From positions 62,001 through 126,000 of the forward strand of contig CAMDKM010000001.1 of assembly GCA_945900965.1 (NCBI GenBank): a stretch of DNA of 64,000 bases. The letters are read 5' to 3'. Position 1 is the stretch's first letter. Every line of letters starts with the position of its first letter. The notes beneath the pieces were generated by a model that was not told the origin of the DNA, made no database searches, and saw only the letters and a list, made by a program, of their open reading frames with translations. Source of the DNA: Bordetella parapertussis. GTDB lineage: Bacteria; Pseudomonadota; Gammaproteobacteria; Burkholderiales; JACQAP01. This document shows, in pieces, positions 9,753-19,694 of the stretch. Position numbers and translations under genes: made by a program.

Positions 9753-9983
9753 TCAACGACCACCGCGATTGGAAAGCTGCATGTGCTCTTTGCCACAAAA
9801 GTACTCCCCGCGCGATGTGACCGCCTCGCTGGTGGGGAGATGCACTCCGCACACCCGGCAGCGCACCATATCTTCGCTATTGCGCGAGGTCGGCGGCGGT
9901 GCAACCTCGCCTCGTCTGCGATGGTTGCGCATCAACAGATATACAACCAGGATCACCGCGATGAATAGTAGAAGTTTGGCCAC
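9753..9983 (-). CDS. PP0621-family membrane-anchored zinc-ribbon protein
   Basis: 76 residues: an N-terminal membrane helix (LLLFIAVILVVYLL), a basic linker, then a CRVCGVHLP... YFCGKEH cysteine pair pattern typical of a small zinc ribbon. This PP0621-type protein is repeatedly found just upstream of pilSR. The start codon is GTG. Function unknown; the location suggests a membrane role linked to pilus regulation, but that is inference. Confidence 0.8.
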   Translation of the reverse strand: MAKLLLFIAVILVVYLLMRNHRRRGEVAPPPTSRNSEDMVRCRVCGVHLPTSEAVTSRGEYFCGKEHMQLSNRGGR

Positions 9984-10014
9984 ACGCGGTCCGATAGGGA
10001 ATCAGAAATTTGGA

Positions 10015-10092
<78 letters not shown>

Positions 10093-10100
10093 ACGGTGCA

Positions 10101-11078
10101 CTAATAATTGCGGGTCACCGCAAAGGTCGCCAATTCTAGCAAACAATCCTTGTACTTTGAATTTTGTACGATGCGAATCGCCTCCCGGGCTTGTTCCGCG
10201 GCCTCCGCGGCCTTGGCGCGGACGTGCTCGATCGCGTCGGTATCGCGCATGGCCTTCATGACCGATTCGAAGTCGCCGACCCCTCCTTCGCGAATGGCAT
10301 TGCGTATCAGTTCCGACTGCGCCGGGGCGCCATGTTTCATCGCGTGAATCAGTGGCAGGGTGGTTTTGCCTTCGGCCAGATCGTCGCCAATGTTCTTGCC
10401 GGTATTCGCGGCCTCGCCGGTGTAATCAAGCACATCATCAATCAGTTGAAAGGCCGTACCCAGGTGCATGCCGTAGCGTCCAAGGGCGTCCTCCTGCTCC
10501 CTGGGTATGCCCGCCAGTATGCCGCCCAGCCTGCCAGCCGCCTCGAACAACTTGGCGGTTTTGGAGCGGATGACTCGCAAATATTCGTCCTCACTAATAT
10601 CCGGATCATGGACATGGAGCAATTGCAGGACTTCGCCTTCGGCGATGATATTGGTCGCATCGGCGAGCACCTCCATGACCCGCATGATCTTGACCTCAAC
10701 CATCATCTGAAACGCTCTCGAATAGAGAAAATCCCCCACCAATACCGCCGCCGGGTTGCCAAAGGCCGAGTTGGCGGTGACACGACCGCGCCGCATTTTC
10801 GAATCGTCCACCACGTCGTCGTGTAACAGCGTTGCCGTGTGGATAAACTCGACAACCGCCGCCAACAAATGATGGTGCGGCCCACCATAAGCACAGGCTC
10901 CGGCGGACAGAATGACCAGAGCCGGCCGCAATCGCTTGCCACCACCCCCGATAATATAGTCGGCCACCTGGCGAACCAGAATCACCTCGGAATTCAGCCG
11001 GCTCCGAATAATCGCGTCCACGGCTTTCAGGTCTTCGGAAAGCAGGTTTGCGATCACTTCAGGGGTGGCGGTATACAT
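10101..11078 (-). CDS. ispB: Octaprenyl (polyprenyl) diphosphate synthase
   Basis: A trans-prenyltransferase that elongates FPP with IPP to the C40-type chain used for the ubiquinone tail. 325 residues from the internal ATG; the longer frame adds 20 residues that do not resemble the family. The first aspartate-rich motif is LLHDDVVDD, the second LIDDVLDY, and GGGGKRLRP is the usual IPP-binding segment. It is divergent from rplU, the standard betaproteobacterial arrangement. Confidence 0.95.
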   Translation of the reverse strand: MYTATPEVIANLLSEDLKAVDAIIRSRLNSEVILVRQVADYIIGGGGKRLRPALVILSAGACAYGGPHHHLLAAVVEFIHTATLLHDDVVDDSKMRRGRVTANSAFGNPAAVLVGDFLYSRAFQMMVEVKIMRVMEVLADATNIIAEGEVLQLLHVHDPDISEDEYLRVIRSKTAKLFEAAGRLGGILAGIPREQEDALGRYGMHLGTAFQLIDDVLDYTGEAANTGKNIGDDLAEGKTTLPLIHAMKHGAPAQSELIRNAIREGGVGDFESVMKAMRDTDAIEHVRAKAAEAAEQAREAIRIVQNSKYKDCLLELATFAVTRNY

Positions 11079-11273
11079 CACGAGTCGGGTAAATACAAAA
11101 AGTGCGCGATGGTAGAAAGCCGCACTGCCCGGTGTCAAGGAGGAATCCGTCCTGGCAAGGTTCGCTGGCGAGATCCGGCCGCCAATTCGAGTGATGCGGG
11201 TCTTCCTTTACTGGACCGGCTTTTTTAGGTAGCATGCGCGGCTTTCCTTAAAGGCAAAGCCAAGGGGCATGTG

Positions 11274-11585
11274 ATGTATGCGGTCGTGAAAACCGGTGGC
11301 AAACAGTACCGGGTCGCCTCAGGCGAAAAAATCAAGGTAGAACAACTACCTGGGCTTGTGGGCAGTCAGCTTGTCCTGGACCAGGTGCTGATGGTGGCGG
11401 ACGGCGAAAAAGTCGCCATTGGGGCCCCATTGGTGGCCGGGGCCAAGGTGGAGGCCACCGTGATTTCTCATGGTCGCCACGACAAGGTGACCATATTCAA
11501 GATGCGCCGCAGAAAGCACTACCAGCGTCATGGCGGCCATCGTCAGAATTACACCGAAATCCAAATCGACAAGATTTCGACCTGA
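11274..11585 (+). CDS. rplU: 50S ribosomal protein L21
   Basis: 103 residues beginning [14 protein letters not shown], the L21 signature, and ending with the basic [20 protein letters not shown] block. An AAGGGG ribosome site precedes adjacent GTG and ATG codons; I use the ATG, which gives the standard N-terminus. First gene of the rplU-rpmA(-obg) unit. Confidence 0.97.
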   Translation: MYAVVKTGGKQYRVASGEKIKVEQLPGLVGSQLVLDQVLMVADGEKVAIGAPLVAGAKVEATVISHGRHDKVTIFKMRRRKHYQRHGGHRQNYTEIQIDKIST

Positions 11586-11597
11586 GGAGCGGAAAAA

Positions 11598-11855
11598 ATG
11601 GCACACAAAAAAGCGGGCGGCAGTTCCCGCAACGGTCGAGATTCCCAATCCAAGCGACTTGGGGTCAAACGTTATGGCGGTCAGGAGATCGTTGCAGGCA
11701 GTATCATCATTCGCCAGCGCGGTACGCAAGTGCATCCTGGCGAAAACGTCGGCATCGGCAAGGATCACACGCTGTTTGCAAAAATCAACGGCAAGGTCGC
11801 GTTTGGCATGAAGGGGCCGGACCGGAAAAAAATCGTTAGCGTACTGCCCGCCTAG
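11598..11855 (+). CDS. rpmA: 50S ribosomal protein L27
   Basis: 85 residues with the canonical N-terminus [16 protein letters not shown], which reaches the peptidyl-transferase centre, and the [17 protein letters not shown] core. It lies 12 bases after rplU with its own GAGCGGA site. There is no N-terminal extension of the type cleaved by Prp in Firmicutes. Confidence 0.98.
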   Translation: MAHKKAGGSSRNGRDSQSKRLGVKRYGGQEIVAGSIIIRQRGTQVHPGENVGIGKDHTLFAKINGKVAFGMKGPDRKKIVSVLPA

Positions 11856-11877
11856 ATTTCGCCGCTTTTCCCCACGA

Positions 11878-11906
11878 AGCCCTATCGGTCCGGTAGGGCT
11901 TTTTTG
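11878..11906 (+). terminator. Rho-independent terminator after rpmA
   Basis: Stem AGCCCTA / TAGGGCT around a 9-base loop, followed at once by a run of six T. It lies 23 bases past the rpmA stop, so most transcription should end before obg, which is 220 bases further on. Confidence 0.9.
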
Positions 11907-11946
11907 TTTCCTTCCTGTCCGTCGTATTAACCCAAAAAAGCGTTTC

Positions 11947-12079
11947 GCCACAGAGGACACAGAGTACACAGAGGAAAACCAGGAAAATATGTTGGTTTAA
12001 ATGCACGCCAATTTGGTTAATGACTGTGGCATGCTGACCCAATCCTTTGAATCTCTGTGTTCTCTGTGACCTCTGTGGC
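11947..12079. repeat. Intergenic inverted repeat, CACAGAG type
   Basis: The left arm (11947-11974) is a run of CACAGAG-like words and the right arm (12052-12079) is its complement built from CTCTGTG words; about 77 bases of AT-rich spacer lie between. It sits between the rpmA terminator and obg. It belongs to the same architectural class as the GCAAAG elements further along, with a different unit. Confidence 0.8.
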
Positions 12080-12100
12080 TAAATTGCAGTTTGAGGATAA

Positions 12101-13183
<1,083 letters not shown>

Positions 13184-13208
13184 TTCATTTTTGCCTAACC
13201 TGTAGATC

Positions 13209-14327
13209 GTGAAATCCGCCGCCGCCCTAGCCCGACGTTTGGTGGTCAAGATTGGCAGCAGCCTGGTAACCAACTCCGGCCAGGGCCTGGACCATGACGC
13301 GTTGGCAACCTGGGCCGAGCAGATCGCGACATTGACGGCGTCCAGGAAACAAGTGGTGCTGGTGTCCAGTGGGGCCGTCGCCGAGGGTATGCAAAGATTG
13401 GGTTGGGCCCGGCGCCCGCATGCGTTGCATGAATTGCAGGCCGCCGCGGCGGTAGGCCAAATGGGACTGGTCGAGGCCTATGAGACCTGTTTCCGCCGAC
13501 ATGGCCTGCGCACGGCGCAGATCCTTCTCACCCAAGACGATTTGGCCGATCGCAAACGATATTTGAATGCACGCTCGACCCTGCGTACCTTGCTGGAGTT
13601 GGGCGTCATTCCCGTCATCAACGAAAACGACACCGTCGCCACCGAAGAAATTCGCTTCGGCGACAACGACACACTGGGCGCGCTGGTCACCAATCTCATT
13701 GAGGCCGAGGTTTTGGTGATCCTGACCGACCAGAGTGGACTCTACACCAGCGACCCTCGTCATGATGCCGGCGCAACATTGATTGCTGAAGCCAAAGCCG
13801 GGGACCCGAGTCTCGAACAGATGGCGGGGGGCGTGGGTTCGCAATTCGCAAGAGGCGGAATGTTGACCAAAGTGCTGGCCGCACAGCGTGCGGCGCGCAG
13901 CGGCGCCACCACCATTATTGCTTCTGGGCGCGAGCCGAATGTCCTTGTCCGGTTGGCGGCGGGCGAAGCGATCGGCACCCAGTTATTCGCGGAATCTGTC
14001 ACGATGGCGGCGCGCAAGCAGTGGCTGGCCGACCACCTGCAGGTAAAAGGTACGCTGCGTCTCGATCAGGGCGCGGCACGCGCGCTCAAGACCGAGGGCA
14101 AAAGCCTTTTGCCGATTGGAGTCTACGAACTGTCCGGCGAGTTCGAGCGCGGCGAAGTGGTCAGTTGCATTGACCCGGACGGCAGGGAAATCGCGCGAGG
14201 ATTGGTCAATTACAGCGCGCCGGAAACGCGCAAGATCCTAAGACTTCCCAGCCGCGAAATCGAGGCGCGCCTCGGCTACGTGGACGAACCCGAACTTATC
14301 CATCGGGACAATTTGGTTCTGCTCTGA
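13209..14327 (+). CDS. proB: Glutamate 5-kinase
   Basis: First step of proline biosynthesis: phosphorylates glutamate to gamma-glutamyl phosphate in the cytosol. 372 residues: an amino-acid kinase domain ([10 protein letters not shown] at the N-terminus, VINENDTV and [11 protein letters not shown] in the middle, [10 protein letters not shown] near residue 220) and a C-terminal PUA domain from about 280. The start is GTG 26 bases after the obg stop. rpmA-obg-proB order is widely conserved in Betaproteobacteria. Confidence 0.97.
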   Translation: MKSAAALARRLVVKIGSSLVTNSGQGLDHDALATWAEQIATLTASRKQVVLVSSGAVAEGMQRLGWARRPHALHELQAAAAVGQMGLVEAYETCFRRHGLRTAQILLTQDDLADRKRYLNARSTLRTLLELGVIPVINENDTVATEEIRFGDNDTLGALVTNLIEAEVLVILTDQSGLYTSDPRHDAGATLIAEAKAGDPSLEQMAGGVGSQFARGGMLTKVLAAQRAARSGATTIIASGREPNVLVRLAAGEAIGTQLFAESVTMAARKQWLADHLQVKGTLRLDQGAARALKTEGKSLLPIGVYELSGEFERGEVVSCIDPDGREIARGLVNYSAPETRKILRLPSREIEARLGYVDEPELIHRDNLVLL

Positions 14328-14434
14328 AATACTCGGATCAAGACCGGATGGCGTGCAGCGTATTCCGGGAGTATTGGGTGGTCGCAACCTATCCTTGCGC
14401 CCGGCGACCTGGCTCCTGAAATAAGGCCCGAGAC

Positions 14435-15037
14435 TCACCGCATCTTCTTCTGCCAGTTTTCTCCGAAACCGGTTTTTGGAACATCCTGCAAATTGCGCAA
14501 CAGGTCTTTCTCGGTTCTGCCCGCTAGACGTTTTCCGTCGCAGAAATACTCGTCAAATAACCGAAAGCGCACGCCCCCCTTGGTGGTGTCAATCTCGCGC
14601 CAGATAGGATTGGCAAGAATCGACCAGGTTCCGTCCCTTGTCCCGAGAGAAAAAACCTTGTATTCGGCGGTCTCGCAGCGCATGGCCTCGAAACTGGTAT
14701 TGGCCACACCCGAGGGGGATTTGACCACAACGGTATACCGCACGGCCCGATCCGATCCAATGGACACCGATGCCGGGTCGACGAAGAACCTGTTTTTCGA
14801 AATTCCGTGCGGCCGGAATTCCATAAGCGCCGACTCCTGGGGATAGGCGGGAATTTCCGTCGCGGCTTCGGTGAATTTTTTCTCTTCGCTTTTATCTTGA
14901 CTGCCTTCGAAGCCACGTTGCTTCGGGGCGGCCGAGTCCGCGCGCTCCGGGACCGTCATCGCGGCGACGAAAAAAACAAACGCGGTCGCTGGCAGGAGAT
15001 CCCAATGAGCACACGCGCGCCGGAAAGAAGAATTCAT
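14435..15037 (-). CDS. CNP1-like family protein, exported
   Basis: 200 residues with an N-terminal signal peptide (basic start, hydrophobic ATAFVFFVAAM, cleavage probably after ADSA). The mature part has FFVDPASVSIG, the cysteine in AMRCETAEYKVF and another in FDEYFCDGKR, matching the CNP1-like (cryptic neisserial protein 1) family of unknown function. The start ATG overlaps the cfa stop by 4 bases, so translation is probably coupled; a longer frame exists but would lie inside cfa. Confidence 0.8.
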   Translation of the reverse strand: MNSSFRRACAHWDLLPATAFVFFVAAMTVPERADSAAPKQRGFEGSQDKSEEKKFTEAATEIPAYPQESALMEFRPHGISKNRFFVDPASVSIGSDRAVRYTVVVKSPSGVANTSFEAMRCETAEYKVFSLGTRDGTWSILANPIWREIDTTKGGVRFRLFDEYFCDGKRLAGRTEKDLLRNLQDVPKTGFGENWQKKMR

Positions 15038-16242
15038 CGATAAAGATGCTGGCGCGTCAGGGGATAGGGAATCACGCCATCGGCCGGCGGCCTGGCGGCG
15101 AGAATTTGAAAGATCGAAATCCAGCCACGCTCGAATGCGTGCGCCGAGCCAGCCATGTAAATTCGCCATGTCCGATACAGTTTCTCGCCCACGATGCGGC
15201 GGGCATCTTCCTGGCGCTCTTCCAGTCTGCGCACCCACTCCCAAAGCGTTCTTGCGTAATGCGGCCGCAGGCACTCGGCATCCCAAGTCTCCAGGCCCTG
15301 ATCGGACATATCTGACAAAATCCGGGCCACATGCACCAGCTCCCCTCCCGGAAAGACATATTCTTCGACAAAGTCGCCGATTCCATTGCCTAAATCGGCA
15401 TCCTCGATCGAATTCGTAGTGATGCCGTGGTTCATCACCAGGCCACCCGGTTTAAGCAAGCCATAAATTTTCCGGAAATATTCGGGAAGATTCCTGCGGC
15501 CGACGTGTTCGAACATGCCGACGCTGGCAATTTTGTCGAACGGCCGGTCTTCTGCCACATCCCGATAGTCCATCAGCCTCACCTGGCAACGTCCTTCCAG
15601 ACCTTTGGACTTTATGAGAGCACTAACGTAGTCGAACTGTTCGTTCGAAAGAGTGACTCCCAAACCGGTGACATCGTAGTGGCTGACAGCCCAGAGCAGC
15701 AATCCTCCCCATCCACAGCCGATATCGAGAAATTTCTCCCCCGGCTGCAACATAAGCTTTCGGCAGATGTGGTCCAGTTTCTGCGCCTGCGCCTGGTCAA
15801 GCGAATCGTCGGGCGACTTGTAATAGGCGCAGGAATATACTCTCTGGGCGTCGAGCCAGAGGCCATAGAACTCGTTGCCCACGTCGTAATGATGCTGAAT
15901 TGCCTTGCGATCGGCGGGGCGAGTATGCCTCCACCATTTCCAGGCATCGGAGCGCTTTTGATACTTGGTCGTATCCCCAGCCGTCAGCCCTTCGCCAAGG
16001 CGCAACCACTCCCGAATGTCGGCGCCCTCGAAGTCCAGGCCGCCTTCGACGTAGGCGCGGGCAATTTTCCCGAGATTGGGATTGGCCAGGGAAACCAGCG
16101 CATCGTGCGAGTTGACCGTCAGCCGCAGCTTCTCTTGGCCGCCCGGAGAAACCGACTGCCCATTCCAGAGCTTGACCGACACCGGCAAAGCCAGGCGCAT
16201 CAGTCGCTCTTCTATCAGGCCAACCAACCTGGATTCCAGCAT
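15034..16242 (-). CDS. cfa: Cyclopropane-fatty-acyl-phospholipid synthase
   Basis: Uses S-adenosylmethionine to cyclopropanate cis-unsaturated acyl chains of membrane phospholipids. 402 residues: an N-terminal lipid-binding domain (about 1-110), HHYDVGNEFYGLWLD, a Rossmann methyltransferase core with SAM motif LDIGCGWGG, and the acidic FVEEYVFPGGEL segment near the active site. GAGGA lies upstream of the ATG. It sits 26 bases after the DUF3501 gene on the same strand. Confidence 0.95.
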   Translation of the reverse strand: MLESRLVGLIEERLMRLALPVSVKLWNGQSVSPGGQEKLRLTVNSHDALVSLANPNLGKIARAYVEGGLDFEGADIREWLRLGEGLTAGDTTKYQKRSDAWKWWRHTRPADRKAIQHHYDVGNEFYGLWLDAQRVYSCAYYKSPDDSLDQAQAQKLDHICRKLMLQPGEKFLDIGCGWGGLLLWAVSHYDVTGLGVTLSNEQFDYVSALIKSKGLEGRCQVRLMDYRDVAEDRPFDKIASVGMFEHVGRRNLPEYFRKIYGLLKPGGLVMNHGITTNSIEDADLGNGIGDFVEEYVFPGGELVHVARILSDMSDQGLETWDAECLRPHYARTLWEWVRRLEERQEDARRIVGEKLYRTWRIYMAGSAHAFERGWISIFQILAARPPADGVIPYPLTRQHLYR

Positions 16243-16268
16243 CCGAGTCCTCTACGCGGGACAGACCT

Positions 16269-16856
16269 CTAGTCCGACAAATCCCCGGTCAAAGAAGCGC
16301 GCGTTCTTTCCGGCACGGGCGACATATTTTCCTTGCAATTCGGATGATCCACCCCTGCCGATAGCGCGGCTCCCGACTTCAGCGCCCGCTTCATCTCGTC
16401 AGTCAAATCAAAACGCAGGAAATGAACCGCCGACGTCTTGGTGTCGTTTTCCCGCTCTAAATCCTCGTCCGCCACCGCATACACCCGCGCTTGCCCTTCG
16501 ACCCTTACCCAGACGCGATCCTCGACCCCGATCAGCCGCTGCAAGGCCTGCCTGCGTTCCTCGATATCCGGATATTCGATCAGCATGGTCGCTTTCCAAT
16601 TGCTGCCGTCTGGCACCATCGGGTTGTACGCTTCCAGCTCCCCAATGATTCCTTCCTGTTCGAAAATGCGCTCGACACGCAGCATCTCCTGAATCTGGTA
16701 GCGCATCGTCAGCTCGTCCTCGAACACCAGGCTGATGTGATCGCCCAGCCCGAGCATGCGATCCTTCTTGTGCGCGAGCACTTTCGCGCGAAACTCATTG
16801 CGCGATTTCGCATATTGTTTCAGCGACATCAGGCTCTCGACCGTGATGGCTTTCAT
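16269..16856 (-). CDS. DUF3501 family protein
   Basis: 195 residues starting MKAITVESLMSLKQYAKSR and containing LGDHISLVFEDELTMRYQIQEMLR, the DUF3501 signature. No cofactor motif or signal peptide. The start at the internal ATG has GAGGG upstream. DUF3501 genes repeatedly occur with a rubrerythrin and a two-cluster CCG-domain Fe-S protein, as here, which suggests a shared role in peroxide or redox stress; that role is inference. Confidence 0.88.
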   Translation of the reverse strand: MKAITVESLMSLKQYAKSRNEFRAKVLAHKKDRMLGLGDHISLVFEDELTMRYQIQEMLRVERIFEQEGIIGELEAYNPMVPDGSNWKATMLIEYPDIEERRQALQRLIGVEDRVWVRVEGQARVYAVADEDLERENDTKTSAVHFLRFDLTDEMKRALKSGAALSAGVDHPNCKENMSPVPERTRASLTGDLSD

Positions 16857-16896
16857 TTTCGACCCTCGATCATTGAGTGCGGGCAACATGTCCGCC

Positions 16897-18240
16897 CTAC
16901 AGACCGTAAGCCATGCGCAGCAAGGTCAAAGGGTGGGTTTTGGCTGCCCTTCCCTCTTCCAGACCACCGTCGCGCATGCCTTGTTGAATATGGCGCCCGG
17001 CAATGGCGCAATCCGAACTGATGTGATCCGGCGCAGTGGACGCCATCTGCCTGAATACCGGGCGGCCGATTTTCATGGATTCGGCGAAAAATTCCTTCTT
17101 GACGCCCCAAGTGCCGTCATGGCCGGCGCAGCGCTCCACCGTATTTACCTCCGTGCCTGGAATTGCTTCCAGCATTTCTCGAGTTTTCTGTCCCATGTTC
17201 TGCACCCGAAGATGGCAAGGGATGTGATAGGAAACCTTGCCCAAGGCTTGTTTGAAATCGGTCTTCAGCAGGCCTTCCTTGTTTCGCCGCACCAGGTACT
17301 CGAAAGGGTCGAACATGGCGGCTTTGACCAATTGCACGTCCGCGTCTTCGGGGTACATCAGGGGCAATTCCTGTTTGAACATCAGCGTGCAGGAAGGAAC
17401 CGCTGCGAGAATCGCATATCCCTGCTTGGCCAATGCCGCCAACACCGGCACATTTGCTTCTTTCAGCCGGTTAACCGAATCCAGATCGCCTAGCTCCAGC
17501 TTTGGCATGCCGCAGCAGCTTTCTTTTTCGACAATGATGGAAGGAATCTCGTTATGCGCAAGAACAGCCAGCAGATCGTGGCCAATTCCCGGTTCGTTGT
17601 AATTGATGTAACAAGTGGAGAAAACCGCCACCTTCCCCGGCGTATTTTTCCCATCCTTGACCGGAAACGAGTTATCCGGCCGCGCTGTACCACGAAATTT
17701 CGCACTGGAATATTCCGGTAACACGCGGTCCTTGTGCACCCCGAGAATCGATTCCATGATTTTGCGGGTACTCGGGGCCTTGTTTACCGCATTGACCATT
17801 TTTACCACGACCGGAATCGATGCCAGCTTGCCAACGGCATCCGTGCTGGTGAGCAGCTTGTCGCGGAACCGCGTTTCGCCCTTGCGGAACTTCACGGCCT
17901 TGGCGCGTAACATCAAATGCGGAAAATCGACCTTCCATGGGTGCGGAGGCACATACGGACATTTGGTCATGTAACACATGTCGCACAGGTAACACTTGTC
18001 CGCCACCTTCCAGAAATCCGGCTTTGCCACCCCGTCGACTTCGCCGGTTTTTCCCTCGTCCACTAGATCGAACAGGGTTGGAAAAGTGGTGCAAAGATTT
18101 ACGCAGCGGCGGCAACCATGGCATATATCGAAGACGCGATGCATCTCCGAAAACAACTTGTCTTCATCGTAAAAATCCGCCGACTTCCATTCGATCGGAT
18201 GCCGGGTGGGCGCTTCGAGGGAACCTTCGCGAACAGTCAT
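16897..18240 (-). CDS. Heterodisulfide reductase-related iron-sulfur protein
   Basis: 447 residues with two [4Fe-4S] motifs near the N-terminus (CHGCRRCVNLC and CYLCDMCYMTKCP) and two cysteine-rich CCG-type regions (ESCCGMP and later CHLRVQNMG with CAGHDG). This is the GlpC/HdrB-like layout of soluble Fe-S electron carriers. There is no signal peptide or transmembrane helix. It sits between rubrerythrin and DUF3501 and is likely the electron donor in that cluster (inference). I used the ATG giving MTVREGS; the longer frame runs into the intergenic repeat. Confidence 0.88.
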   Translation of the reverse strand: MTVREGSLEAPTRHPIEWKSADFYDEDKLFSEMHRVFDICHGCRRCVNLCTTFPTLFDLVDEGKTGEVDGVAKPDFWKVADKCYLCDMCYMTKCPYVPPHPWKVDFPHLMLRAKAVKFRKGETRFRDKLLTSTDAVGKLASIPVVVKMVNAVNKAPSTRKIMESILGVHKDRVLPEYSSAKFRGTARPDNSFPVKDGKNTPGKVAVFSTCYINYNEPGIGHDLLAVLAHNEIPSIIVEKESCCGMPKLELGDLDSVNRLKEANVPVLAALAKQGYAILAAVPSCTLMFKQELPLMYPEDADVQLVKAAMFDPFEYLVRRNKEGLLKTDFKQALGKVSYHIPCHLRVQNMGQKTREMLEAIPGTEVNTVERCAGHDGTWGVKKEFFAESMKIGRPVFRQMASTAPDHISSDCAIAGRHIQQGMRDGGLEEGRAAKTHPLTLLRMAYGL

Positions 18241-18377
18241 GGGGAGGTGACTAGTGACAGGTGACGAGTTACAGGAAGGATAAAGGCCCAACAAAAAAAA
18301 CCGCAGAGCGCTGACGGGTAACGAGAGTCCAAGTCACCTGGGTTCTACTCGTTACTCGTCACCGGTCACACGTTACA
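18241..18377. repeat. Intergenic inverted repeat, GTGACGAGT type
   Basis: The left arm (18241-18274) holds GGTGACTAGTGACAGGTGAC-like words and the right arm (18345-18377) their complement (GTTACTCGTCACCGGTCAC). It fills the gap between rubrerythrin and the Fe-S gene, so it would be transcribed within their operon and form a large hairpin. Confidence 0.8.
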
Positions 18378-18382
18378 GATCT

Positions 18383-18805
18383 TTAGTCAGCCAGTACGTC
18401 CAGCGCCTTCTGAAAACGATTGGCATGGGAACGCTCGGCCTTCGCCAGGGTTTCGAACCAATCGGCAATTTCTTCGAAGCCTTCGTCGCGGGCACTTTTT
18501 GCCATCCCGGGATACATGTCCGTGTACTCGTGAGTCTCGCCCGCAATGGCGGCCTTAAGATTCTGGCGCGACTTCCCGATCGGCAGTCCGGTTGCCGGAT
18601 CGCCCACCGTTTCCAGATATTCCAGATGTCCGTGTGCATGCCCGGTTTCGCCTTCGGCGGTTGAGCGAAAAACTGCGGCCACGTCGTTCTGACCTTCGAC
18701 ATCGGCCTTGGCAGCGAAATACAAATAACGGCGATTCGCCTGGGATTCGCCGGCGAATGCATCTTTCAGATTTTTTTCGGTTTTCGAACCTTTTAAGGCC
18801 TTCAT
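18383..18805 (-). CDS. Rubrerythrin (diiron domain only)
   Basis: A diiron peroxidase that reduces hydrogen peroxide in the cytosol. 140 residues; four iron-ligand helices are visible ([47 protein letters not shown]). The C-terminal rubredoxin domain of classical rubrerythrin is absent, so an external electron donor is needed, plausibly the adjacent Fe-S protein. GAGGAG lies upstream of the ATG, and a strong sigma-70 promoter lies about 90 bases before it. Confidence 0.93.
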   Translation of the reverse strand: MKALKGSKTEKNLKDAFAGESQANRRYLYFAAKADVEGQNDVAAVFRSTAEGETGHAHGHLEYLETVGDPATGLPIGKSRQNLKAAIAGETHEYTDMYPGMAKSARDEGFEEIADWFETLAKAERSHANRFQKALDVLAD

Positions 18806-18900
18806 TTCGATCTCCTCGGTTGATATGCAAAAGCGGTTGGACCCACTTCCGACACGCCATGCAATGGACTGAAGCTGGACAAATTCTAAGCTGGCTTTTG

Positions 18901-18929
18901 AATATAGAGAACACAGCGCGCCAAGTCAA
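18901..18929 (-). promoter_or_regulatory. Sigma-70 promoter for the rubrerythrin cluster
   Basis: On the minus strand, -35 TTGACT and -10 TATATT with exactly 17 bp between. Transcription should start near 18894, giving a leader of about 90 bases. It would drive rubrerythrin and perhaps the Fe-S, DUF3501, cfa and CNP1-like genes behind it. Confidence 0.8.
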
Positions 18930-19518
18930 TCAATCCAGGGGCGCTTTCCATTGTTTCCTGTCCGCCGGCACCGCTGTTATCAGAATGGATTTGTCCCATA
19001 GACTTCCCTTCCGCTCGCTGGTTCGGTTAAGCAGCCTGTGCCAGGTAATTTTGCGGTTGCGCCGCGATTCGAAACCCCCGTCACCGATTGTCTCGGTCAG
19101 CGGCGGGTGTAGATCGGGAATCTTCCCCTCATCGTGCGCCAGCCCTGCCAGCGTGGACAGATAACTCTTGGCAAGACTGAAGCTCATATCCACCCGGTCG
19201 ATGTCACCCCATTGGGCGATCAAATAAGCGTCTTTCACGATCATGCCGGCCGGCCCTCCCCGCTCTTTGGTTTGTCCCAGAATTTCCGGATGGGGCTCAG
19301 TCGCCGTCCTTGCGAATTTGCGCCAAAACATCGCGCGCCCGAGGTATTTCGTTGTCCCGGGCCGGGCGCACGGCAGCGCGGAAATCGGCCGAATCGACAC
19401 CGACCGCCTCAGGCACTCGTATTTCCCGGTGGGGGTCTCGCGGCGGAAAATAGCCCGACTTGGCAGCAACGGGAAAAGTCAGCGCTGCCCACACGAGCAA
19501 TATCCCTATTTTGTTCAC
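18930..19518 (-). pseudogene. Broken serine hydrolase (beta-lactamase/class C-like) remnant
   Basis: One frame from 19518 encodes a signal peptide (MNKIGILLVWAALTFPVAA) and about 50 further residues, ending at a TGA at 19297. The next frame, entered about one base later, carries GMIVKDAYLIAQWGDIDRVD and then SLAK, the SxxK nucleophile motif, followed by KSYLSTLAGLAHDEGKIPDL and ITWHRLLNRTSE, typical of the family. The sequence loses similarity after SLWDK near 19000, so the C-terminal half with the YxN and KTG motifs is missing. One frameshift plus a C-terminal truncation indicate a dead gene. Confidence 0.8.
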
Positions 19519-19694
19519 AACCTGCGCCCCCAGGTTCGCCCAGTGCCCGGCATCTGTCGCCGGATCTGGTTCTAATAGATGAATCCCGCCAAATCTACGG
19601 GAGTATCCGAATTAATGGAACTCTGCGCAAAAACCGTTTAGTCTTCGCTCAATTTTGCTTCGTCCGGGACAGATTCCGGCGCACATCTCCCGTT

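Noticed and set aside
11947-12079. CRISPR array
   Set aside because: The repeats are short, imperfect and arranged as facing complements with no regular spacers; no cas genes are present.
19134-19694. Long N-terminal extension of the diguanylate cyclase frame
   Set aside because: It runs antisense through the dead hydrolase, is rich in Arg and Pro and has no domain; the ATG at 19695 begins a normal protein.
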